Assembly: GCA_003024985.2 (NCBI GenBank)
Contig: PXIH01S0014710.1
Origin: Euperipatoides rowelli
Taxonomy: Eukaryota > Onychophora > Udeonychophora > Euonychophora > Peripatopsidae
DNA: 15,068 nt
Direction: 5' to 3' (one strand)
Part shown: piece by piece, positions 8,392 through 15,068 of the stretch
Position numbering within the stretch: position 1 is the stretch's first letter
Layout: every line of letters begins with the position of its first letter
Notes under the pieces: generated by a model
Seen by the model: only the letters and a program-made list of their open reading frames with translations
Told to the model about the DNA's origin: nothing
Database searches by the model: none
Translations under genes and position numbers: made by a program

Positions 8392-9915
8392 GGCTATGAT
8401 TATAATAGTTGATATAGGCCTAGGTCTACATAAACATTGCCCATTTTAAAAATTTAAAAATAAAAATTCAATTTTTTATTATTTTTATATCTTGTAGTTC
8501 ATAAATATTGTATTGTTGAATAGCTAAGGACAATTAATTAGAAAATAACCAGATCAAAAATGATTTTGTTAAATAAATTAGATAGCCTGGCTTTTCTTTT
8601 ATATTAATATCTATCCCCTACCGCACCATTTTTAAAACTATAAATTTATTTTAAATAGGTTACAGAAATAATATTAAAAAAAAAGGAAATACATAAAGAC
8701 TAATTATATAATTTTAACAACTTTGATTCTTCCTGTCTAGAGCCACTAACCTATATAAGGCTATTATTGTATGCACTGTAGGCTATATATAGATACTGTA
8801 TATATTATATATAAAAATGTTTTACCTGTTTTAGGTTTTCTGGATCGATTCATTTCTGTAGTGAAATCTGGTTTGTTTCCTATGCAGAAGAGAAAATTCA
8901 ACACTGATTCAATGTTATTGAACTTTTGATCATATAAAAAGAAAATAATCAAGTGAGATTCTTAACAGCCAATCATATGGAATGATCAATCAGAAACAGA
9001 TAACTTAAGGTCTATTAACTGTTTATTTTTGCTTAAACAGCATACAATAAATTATTTCGGTAATTCCATTTGTTTTCTATAAATATCTTATAAATAAGTA
9101 ATTTCAAATCTATTTCTCAAGATTAGATTGATATACAAAGGGGGAATTTGTAATTGCACAAAAATGAGTAGGCCTATCTTTGAACACATTATAAATAAAT
9201 AAAAACTCGATCAATACNGTGTTATACTGAAAAAGGAAGGTTGTATAATGTCATTCCTACGTATTTGGTCTAATCCAGTATCCAGTTTAAATAAAAATGT
9301 ATTTACCTAAATTACCGGGCGGTAGTAATTTTAAGATGGAAATAAATTAAGCTGATTAAGCTTAAGTTGAATGAGAAAAACTATCTTTAATCTGATAATT
9401 TAAAAAAAAAGTCATTTAAAAACAGTTCAGTTACTCAATGAACTTTGGATATTTTAAGATATAATACAATGGCCCTCATAATTTTTCTTCTATAATTTTT
9501 TTTCTTATTATTTAACATGAACAAAATTAATAGTCCTGCTTGTAAATATTTCAAGTAGCCTAGGAGAAAAAAAAACCAACAACAAAACAATGGAAATTTA
9601 GATTAAAATTTAGAATTCAATTTAAACTAAATTTGTAAGCTTTAAATTTTTATCAATTGAAAAAATTGATATACTGTAACAAGTAAGAGGTACTAAATAA
9701 ATATCACTTTAATAAATAAGCAAACAAATATTAGGCTACTTGATAAAATTAGGACTTATTTTCTTAATTAGGTGAAAACAAATTAAAATAAGTGAGTAAA
9801 GCTAATTGGAAAAAGCGATGAAGAAGAGACGAGCTAAACAAATTAAAATAGATATATCCTACCCGTTTTACAAACATTCACATGCATTCAATGATCCCAT
9901 ACCTGTTTACATACA
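8392..9915. other. AT-rich non-coding stretch
   Basis: No gene, RNA or mobile element is recognisable in these 1.5 kb. It contains an N at 9218, a small imperfect palindrome (ATTACCGGGCGGTAGTAAT) near 9312, and a repeated ACAAATTAAAATA at about 9778 and 9838. The 62-codon minus-strand frame at 8764-8952 matches nothing I know. Confidence 0.6.
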
Positions 9916-9978
9916 ATACCCCGCAATAATTTTTTTTTAAGAATTAGCTTAAAAATGATTTGTTTTATTGTGGGGTAT
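9916..9978. repeat. 63-bp imperfect hairpin
   Basis: ATACCCCGCAATAA at 9916-9929 pairs with TTATTGTGGGGTAT at 9965-9978 (13 of 14 positions). Further imperfect A/T pairing runs inward to TTAAG/CTTAA at the centre. The length is within the range of a microRNA precursor, but the upper stem is low-complexity, so a small MITE remnant is at least as likely. Confidence 0.6.
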
Positions 9979-10210
9979 ATCTGTATATAGCCTGCCCAGG
10001 ACTGTTTTACCTCCTAGGTATGGTAGGCAAATGCGACCTATATTAAAACTTAGGAGGCCTATTTTAAGGAGCTCTGTTCTTTTATTTCATTTTTTCAAAT
10101 AAAATTTCATTGTGCTATTCTACTAAATGCCACATTGCAAAAATCTTACAATAAAAATGCACAAAACTTGATGTAAAATTAAAAAAAAAAAATTCAATGA
10201 TTGTGTAAAC
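9979..10210. other. AT-rich non-coding stretch
   Basis: No gene is present. A 7-bp inverted pair, CCTCCTA and TAGGAGG, lies between about 10011 and 10057. Confidence 0.5.
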
Positions 10211-10370
10211 CCTCACCAGGGCTCTGTTCCTGAACCCTATTGGAGGACTACTACTTCCCCCTGGACCCTACTGGAGGACTACTTCAACCTAGACCCCCCA
10301 TATATAAGGGGACCCAAATGTTATGCTTTCCATAGGGCCCCGTAAAGCTTAATCCGGTCCTGCGCTCACC
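10211..10370. mobile_element. short GC-richer transposon-like fragment
   Basis: On the minus strand the right end reads CAGGACCGGATTAAGC from 10362. This is close to the CAGGGCCGGATTA termini I know from widespread hAT-like elements. The left end (plus strand, 10217) starts CAGGGCTCTG. Six identical bases, CTCACC, flank the block at 10212-10217 and 10365-10370, part of an imperfect 8-bp match, which would fit a decayed target-site duplication. Internally, CCCTATTGGAGGACTACTACTTC is partly repeated as CCCTACTGGAGGACTACTTC. The block is clearly GC-richer than its flanks and carries no open frame. Exact boundaries are uncertain. Confidence 0.45.
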
Positions 10371-10830
10371 TATTATCACATTTCTTTTTCATTTATTCAC
10401 TTTAACCCTTTTCGAAAATAATATTTCTCAGAAATATAAAGTTAATTCACTCGATAAATAAAAACGAACAGTGCCAGTTGTAAAACTCTTGTATAGCATC
10501 GAACATTACTCAGGAAAACACTAAGTCGAAAGAAGCAGAGTATTTCCTTGGTTTCCGTAATAGTCAATTTTGATTATATTGTCATTCTTCTTCTTTACTC
10601 TTCTGATAAATAATTTTCCACAGAAAAAAAAAAAAAAAAAAAACTCATAAGATGAGAATGGCGATTAAAAATGTGCTAACACTTTATAGAAAAATATTGT
10701 GTAAGGTGAGAAAAACTCACACAATGTATGAGTGAACAAAAAGATTCTATCTGCAATAGATTCAATCACTTTGGTGCACATACAGCTTTCAACACTAGTG
10801 GTGGCAATAGGACAAATGTTGAGCCCAATT
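10371..10830. other. AT-rich non-coding stretch with poly(A)
   Basis: No gene is present. A run of 20 A lies at 10624-10643. A small hairpin at about 10696-10725 pairs ATTGT/ACAAT and GTGAG/CTCAC round AAAAA. Confidence 0.55.
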
Positions 10831-10930
10831 TAGGGTTGCCAGATGTCCCAGTCTTCCGGGATTGTCCCGATTTATGGCATCAAATCCCTGTATCCTGATA
10901 AGTGGTTTCGGGACCGTCAAATATCTTGGT
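10831..10930 (+). mobile_element. left terminus of a hAT-like element
   Basis: The stretch begins TAGGGTTGCCAGATGTCCC and continues with CTTCCGGGATTGTCCCGATTT. The combination of GGGTTGCCAGATGTCCC and a GTCCCGG-rich stretch is one I recognise from a repetitive DNA element common in animal genomes. Only this end is present; no TCTGGCAACCC counterpart occurs in the window. The GC-rich part fades after about 10920, so the copy is truncated or decayed. Confidence 0.45.
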
Positions 10931-11568
10931 TTATCAAATGTAGTAAAAAAAACAACAACATGTAGTTTGCACTTTTTTTGCTTGTTTTGAATCCATTCAA
11001 AGGCATGCTAAATAATAAATTAATAATATATTGTTAAACTAAACCTAACTAGCCTACTGTGGTTAATATGTACAGTATATTAGTAAAACTTTAGTAAGTT
11101 CTGTAATTTCAGTGCAATAGCTAGATGTCTTTAAAATAACATTTATTTTCTCACGCTATATTTCAAGATACTATACGATAAAAATGGCTTCTCCTTCATT
11201 GAATGTTAGCCTACATTGTTGGGGACAAGCAAAGCTACTCTCTGGTCGATGTGAACAATGGGCAAGTGTAAATATAACAATAATGTAGTTTATTTTATTT
11301 TAAATGGACTTTGGGTCTTTCATTTTAAAATTTGAAATAGATTATATCCAAATATCTATTGTTCTAATTTACATTTCATCTAAAAATGGTTATGTACTAA
11401 CCTGAAATTAAAAGTTAATGATTTTTAAAAAAAAAAAAATTAAAAGCATTATTACCATATTATTAAATACATGAATGTTTATTACCTATAGTCTATGTGA
11501 TATTGATTTTATTTGAAGAAAAAAAAAAAGCTTATCTATTAATAGTAGGTATAATTAGGGGATTCTGA
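10931..11568. other. AT-rich non-coding stretch
   Basis: No convincing gene is present. A 34-codon frame starting at 11184 in a reasonable initiation context (AAAATGG) runs to 11288, but it is too short to claim. Poly(A) tracts lie near 11428 and 11519. Confidence 0.55.
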
Positions 11569-12041
11569 TGCACTTCCGGTTTGGTCACTTCCGGGTCAAA
11601 GGTCTGGTTAAAATCCAAGATGGCTGACTTCCTGTTCCTGTTTTTAATAGGTTTAAGGCCTTTTTTACCGGAAATGATACTACTGGAAATGACATAATAT
11701 TACTATGTATTATGGGTTTCCTATTTTTTAGTAGGTTTAAGGGGTTTTTAAGAACGGAAGTGACATCATTCAAGATTTGTGAAGTCTAGGACAGCTCCCA
11801 TAATTCATTACAAAATGCAAGATGGCTGACTTCCTGTCTTAGTGTTTTAGGTTCTAAGCACTTCCGGGTTTCTGGTGCACCAAGATGGCCGACTTCATGG
11901 TTTATGTTCTAGTTTCTGGTCTACCTTCACATAATGCATTACAAAAATCCAAGATGGCTGACTTCCTATCCTAGAATTCTAGTTTCTGGCCCACCTTTCC
12001 ATAATACATTACAAAATCCAAGATGGCTGACTTCCTGTTTT

Positions 12042-12071
12042 AGTGGACCAGAACTTAAGTTCTAGCGCACT
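12042..12071. repeat. palindrome inside the array
   Basis: Two 15-base arms meet at AGAACTTAAGTTCT (12050-12063, perfect), with three mismatches farther out (AGTGGACC against AGTGCGCT). Confidence 0.75.
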
Positions 12072-12181
12072 TCCGGGTTTCTGGTGCACCAAGATGGCTG
12101 ACTTCCTTTTTTAGGTTCTAGTTTTCTGGTGCACCTTCCCATAATGCATCACAAAATTTAAGATGGCTGACTTCCTGTTTT

Positions 12182-12209
12182 AGTGCACCAGAACAAGTTC
12201 TGGCACACT
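12182..12209. repeat. palindrome inside the array
   Basis: AGTGCACCAGAAC and GTTCTGGCACACT pair round AA with one mismatch. It lies at the B-to-A junction, the same position in the unit as the palindrome at 12042-12071. Confidence 0.75.
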
Positions 12210-12433
12210 TCGGGTTTCTGGCACACCAAGATGGCTGACTTCCTGGTTTAGGTTCTATTTTTCTGGCACACCTTCCCATAATGCATCACAAAATCAAAGA
12301 TGGCTGACTTCCTGTTAGNGTTTTAAGGGGTTTTATGACCGGAAGTGATGTCATTCAAGATGACTGACTTTGGTTTAGGTTCTAGGCCACATTACCCATA
12401 ATGGAAAATCCACGATGGTGGACCGGAAGTGCA

Positions 12434-13100
12434 CAGAAAGGTGCCGGAATAACATAGAATTTTTTTCAAAAATATTTTCCTTGAAAATTTTATAACTCGT
12501 TAATTTATTCAAAATAGCGGATATTTTCAAAATGGCCACAAATTTTTTTTTAAAAAAAATCAAAAAAATTTTCAAAATTGTTGGATCATCTTGTTAAGTT
12601 GAGATTTCATATCTCATTAAGGCATGAAAAACAATTATCCAAGGACAAGTCCATATCTTCAAAGGGGTTGAAGCTATAGATTGTCAATTCAAAATTTTCA
12701 AAAAATCATCCGATCACGTTGAAATTTTAAAGGATGGCTAATATAATTATTTAATAGATATTTAAAAAAATTATAAAGTCCTATCTCATCGGGGAAGGGG
12801 TATTATTAATTACAAAATGCCAATATAGTCTACTTCAAATAACGATCGCCATTATTTTTTTTTTAATAGTGTAAAATAACTTCGTAGCTCATAACTCATT
12901 CAATATTAGGATAGAACACCCTCGATTAAGTCAAGATGGATCCTTTACATACCAATAATATTAATATTTTGATTAATAACCCCCCTACAGATCAAAAACC
13001 CCATATACAGTATATAAAAGCTACCGTACGTAGTATTAAACCAGCAAGGATCATCGCCATTATGAACGTCTATTTAATATAATGTGGATTTATTTTGAGA
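12434..13100. other. AT-rich non-coding stretch after the array
   Basis: No gene is present. CAAAATGGCC near 12528 may be an eroded array scrap. GATCGCCATTAT (about 12843) and GATCATCGCCATTAT (about 13049) share ATCGCCATTAT. The 66-codon minus-strand frame at 12375-12575 runs off the array edge and is Lys/Phe/Ile-rich, so it looks like chance. Confidence 0.55.
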
Positions 13101-13285
13101 CCGTACTTAGTCTAAAATATTTCATTTATAATAATAATATTAATTTTACAATACAATAGTAAGAGTAATATAGCTATTATAAACATTAAAAGATAATTGG
13201 TATTCCACAATTTGAGTAGCGGTAAGATATAACAAAATCATTGCTTGAGGCAATGTTTTTCGAGACTGCACATTAAAAAACAAAA
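13101..13285. repeat. degenerate direct repeat, copy 1
   Basis: This pairs with the copy at 13369-13545 at a spacing of about 268 bases (CCGTACTTA at 13101 against CTGTACTTA at 13369; TAGCGGTAAG at 13217 against 13485). The first 90 bases are weakly similar. The block from about 13193 to 13282 is clearly more conserved and contains GGTATTCCACAATTTGAG, TAGCGGTAAG, AAAATCATTGC, a perfect stem-loop CATTGC-TTGAG-GCAATG (13239-13255) and TTTTTCGAGACTGCAC. Its function is unrecognised. Confidence 0.7.
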
Positions 13286-13368
13286 AGCGAATGCATTCTA
13301 ACTATAGCAAGTGAATCTTTCGATCCTTTATTTATTTATTTAAAGTAATATTGAATTAAATTTGATAC

Positions 13369-13545
13369 TGTACTTAATTTTTAATGTCTCATCTATAATG
13401 AACATATGCAAATTACAACACGATTAAATCATCTATAGTTTAAATATAAATATTTAAAGTCAATCGGTACTTCATAATTTTGACTAGCGGTAAGTAAAAT
13501 CATTGCTATGCTCAATGTGTTCGGAGACTGCACCTTAACAACGAC
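13369..13545. repeat. degenerate direct repeat, copy 2
   Basis: This is the second copy of the unit at 13101. Conserved features are CGGTACTTCATAATTTTGA, TAGCGGTAAGT (13485), AAAATCATTG, a shortened stem CATTG-CTATGCT-CAATG (13501-13517) and TTCGGAGACTGCAC. Six bases after GGTAAG present in copy 1 are missing here. No third copy is seen at the same spacing on either side. Confidence 0.7.
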
Positions 13546-13980
13546 TGCAACTACGAGGAGATTTTAAATATATATTTATTGAGAATAAGATTCATCTTTA
13601 GTGGTAGATTTAATTAAAAACAAAACCACTAAAATTCATAATATAAATAAACTTATGATTGGAAAAGCAGAACATTACAAAAATAAAAAAAAAAAATCAG
13701 AAAGGAAATGTTAACAAAGAAAAAAAAAAGTTTGAATGAGTGAACCTAATACTGTTAGAGTGTTTATTCCTCACAATCATTTTTAATAAACTAAATTAAC
13801 TTCTCACCTTCATTTTTAATACAACTAAAGTTAATATCAAAACAAATATTTTTATATACTCATAATTCAGCCTACTTGATATTATTATTACAGCACATAC
13901 TTAACAATACCGTTATTTATTTATTACCTAATATTACCTATGGGTTTCTAGCGTTTCCTGCAGGTTTTAAAAAGGGCATG
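13546..13980. other. AT-rich non-coding stretch
   Basis: No gene or element is recognisable. It has A-rich tracts near 13680-13730. Confidence 0.6.
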
Positions 13981-13998
13981 CACAAAGTTTCCCCCAAA

Positions 13999-14030
13999 GG
14001 GCAGGGCATCTAGTCTAGGGGCAGGGCACT
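13999..14030. repeat. two-copy direct repeat, period 20
   Basis: GGGCAGGGCA at 13999-14008 recurs at 14019-14028, each followed closely by a TCTAG-containing stretch. The surrounding GC-richer segment (about 13960-14045, with CCCCCAAAGGGCAGGGC) may be a mobile-element scrap. Confidence 0.55.
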
Positions 14031-14120
14031 GGTCTAGAGCAGAATCTTTATTATCACCCCTCATCACTATACAGCCATTTTTAAGGTGTCAAATGAAATT
14101 TGTTCTAATATGTTTTTTTT

Positions 14121-14151
14121 GGGNGGNGGGTGGAAGGGTGGGGGTGGGGGG
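14121..14151 (+). repeat. G-rich tract with quadruplex potential
   Basis: Five G-runs of three to six occur within 31 bases, with N at 14124 and 14127. Four runs with short spacers meet the simple pattern for an intramolecular G-quadruplex. A second short G-rich tract follows at 14264-14276. The N characters suggest this tract was hard to sequence. Confidence 0.6.
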
Positions 14152-14289
14152 ATTAATTTTAAATTTAATATTGTTCAATAATTTCTTAAAAGTAATTAAG
14201 AAATTTATTTGAAATTGGCCATTTTTATTATTTCTTTAAACATTTATTAAATACTTCCTATGAAGGGGTGGGGGGTGTATTTCTGTTAA

Positions 14290-15068
14290 GTTCTTTTTCA
14301 TTTCATTAATATCTTTACCAAGTTTTTTTTCTTTCTTAAAGACACACTAGGATAATTACTGTATAGAAATTAATCTCTTTTGTCCTATATTAATACAACT
14401 TTCAGTAATTTTAACAGAATGAATAAAATAAAGTTAGCAAATACCGTAATAATATTTATTGTTTAATAAATATAATGTAGAAAACAAATCCTTATAAATG
14501 GAAAAATGTTCTCTCACTTTTGATTCTTGCTTTAAACAATTGACCAGTTTTAAAATTGCAGTTATAAATTAACTTTTGTTAAAAGTCATAAATTAAATTC
14601 TGTTCAACTCTGTTTTGAAATTGAGAAAGCTGACTATTGCAAGCTACATTTTTTTTTATTAGTTTATTAGAAATATTTTCGCAAAATATTAACCCTTTCC
14701 ACTCCACTCATTTCAGAGAATTTGGATTCTACAGGTCCACAGAAAAAAAACAAAAATCAATTTTTTTTATATTTTAAATTTCGATTAGTAATGTAGAAAA
14801 AATAATTTTAAAATGGTTTACATGAATATATAATTACTTTTGTACACCTATTTAGGGCTAATTGTGCTCATTTTGCACCGTATTTTTTTACCGTATTTAC
14901 TGTAAATGAAGAAAAATCAATTAAAAAATCAATTGTTTTTTTATTGTTGATTGCAATATGATGAAAAATAAAAAATAAAAGACTTTTATTAAATAAAAGC
15001 AAAAAAAAAAAAATAATGTTTTACATTTTTTTATTTGATTATTTGAAAAATGATATAGGCCACATGTA
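14290..15068. other. AT-rich non-coding stretch
   Basis: No gene is present. The motif AAAAATCAATT recurs near 14752, 14913 and 14923. A small palindrome CTTTTAT-TAA-ATAAAAG lies near 14983. ACCGTATTTTTTTACCGTATTTACTGTAA lies at about 14878-14906. Confidence 0.6.

Larger units (their letters stand above)
11790..12320 (+). repeat. tandem array, 69-bp monomers in A/B alternation
   Basis: AAGATGGC(T/C)GACTTC occurs at 11819, 11882, 11951, 12020, 12091, 12160, 12228 and 12297, all in the same orientation, spaced 63 to 71 bases and mostly 68-69. Two monomer types differ upstream of this core. Type A carries CACTTCCGGGTTTCTGGTGCACC (11882, 12091, 12228). Type B carries TTCCCATAATGCATTACAAAATCC and variants (11819, 11951, 12020, 12160, 12297). 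The order is B A B B A B A B, so the effective higher-order unit is an A-B dimer of about 137 bp with one B duplicated. Monomers are mildly diverged, which argues against very recent amplification. An N lies at 12319. Confidence 0.9.
11571..12431. promoter_or_regulatory. cluster of ETS-type and YY1-type binding motifs
   Basis: Intact CACTTCCGG, the inverse complement of the ETS/GABP consensus CCGGAAGTG, occurs at 11571, 11586, 11859 and 12068. CCGGAAGTG occurs on the plus strand at 12339 and 12423. One decayed copy (CACTTCGGG) lies near 12206. AAGATGGC, the core of the YY1 site, occurs nine times from 11617 to 12297, each followed within a few bases by GACTTCC, an additional GGAA-type half site on the opposite strand. 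The TTCCCATAATGCA of type B differs by one base from TTCCCAGAATGCA, part of the vertebrate ZNF143 site. Whether any of these is bound in this organism is unknown. Confidence 0.45.
11569..12433. repeat. composite repeat block with inverted 12-bp ends
   Basis: TGCACTTCCGGT at 11569-11580 is the exact inverse complement of ACCGGAAGTGCA at 12422-12433, and the 865 bp between them differ sharply in composition from the flanks. The order is: two CACTTCCGG sites; a first AAGATGGC monomer (11617); TTTAAGG-type modules with GGAAGTGACATCATTCAAG (11645-11776); the A/B tandem array (11790-12320); another TTTAAGGGG module with CCGGAAGTGATGTCATTCAAG (12321-12360); two divergent monomers; and the right end. 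This could be one non-autonomous DNA transposon with internal tandem repeats, or a satellite whose edges happen to be inverted. No clear target-site duplication is visible. The only frame over it (11585-11773, minus) follows the repeats and is not a gene. Confidence 0.75.

Noticed and set aside
11184-11288. 34-codon frame with a good start context
   Set aside because: Too short, and no homology or supporting signals.
11585-11773. 62-codon minus-strand frame in the composite array
   Set aside because: It follows repeated modules; codons are imposed by the repeat.
13193-13282. U1 or U4 small nuclear RNA gene, because of CGAGACTGCA and the stem-loop
   Set aside because: The invariant 5' regions and Sm site of these RNAs are absent.
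1-15068. tRNA genes or tRNA-derived SINEs
   Set aside because: No GGTTCGAATCC-type B box or recognisable A box was found on either strand by eye.

Overview
This window looks like non-coding DNA from an animal nuclear genome. It is very AT-rich. It has no open reading frame longer than 83 codons, and none of the short frames looks like a complete gene. I see no bacterial-style gene, ribosomal RNA, tRNA or CRISPR array. The recognisable pieces are eukaryotic: hAT-type transposon ends, a MITE with a target-site duplication, GATA/GACA and AC microsatellites, foldback repeats, a degraded LINE-like reverse-transcriptase stretch and a complex tandem array. Two short words, TAGCCTA/TAGGCTA and TACTGTA/TACCGTA, are far over-represented. 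I associate that texture loosely with marine invertebrates, perhaps an echinoderm, but this is a weak inference. Five single N characters (3797, 9218, 12319, 14124, 14127) suggest draft sequence.

Layout. 1-6000: mostly featureless AT-rich DNA. It holds a possible transposon end near 766-866, small direct repeats, a CpG-richer patch at 3480-3660 and a LINE-like remnant at 4862-5047. 6000-6860: a repeat cluster in which tandem 36-bp units, each built round a GCCCGT/ACGGGC stem-loop, run into a GATA/GACA microsatellite, itself interrupted by a 335-bp hAT MITE with perfect 17-bp terminal inverted repeats and an 8-bp target duplication. 7441-7529: the lone end of another hAT family. 7765-8391: two adjacent foldbacks, one with arms over 200 bp and a loop of about 26 bp. 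9916-9978: a small hairpin. 10211-10370 and 10831-10930: two more transposon-like GC-richer fragments.

11569-12433 is the most striking part. It is a composite repeat block bounded by inverted 12-bp ends. Its core is a roughly 69-bp tandem array in two alternating monomer types. Nearly every monomer carries AAGATGGCTGACTTCC, which resembles a YY1 site next to an ETS-like GGAA site. Six intact CACTTCCGG/CCGGAAGTG (ETS/GABP-type) sites and a TTCCCATAATGCA block resembling part of the ZNF143 site are interspersed. It reads as a transposon- or satellite-derived array of housekeeping-promoter-type sites.

13101-13545 holds a degenerate direct duplication, period about 268 bp, whose best-conserved part includes TAGCGGTAAG followed by a small stem-loop. 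The end of the window (13.9-15.07 kb) has G-rich tracts and plain AT-rich sequence.

No set of genes working together can be described. The biology visible here is mobile-element and repeat biology, plus possible regulatory or small-RNA potential of the array and foldbacks.
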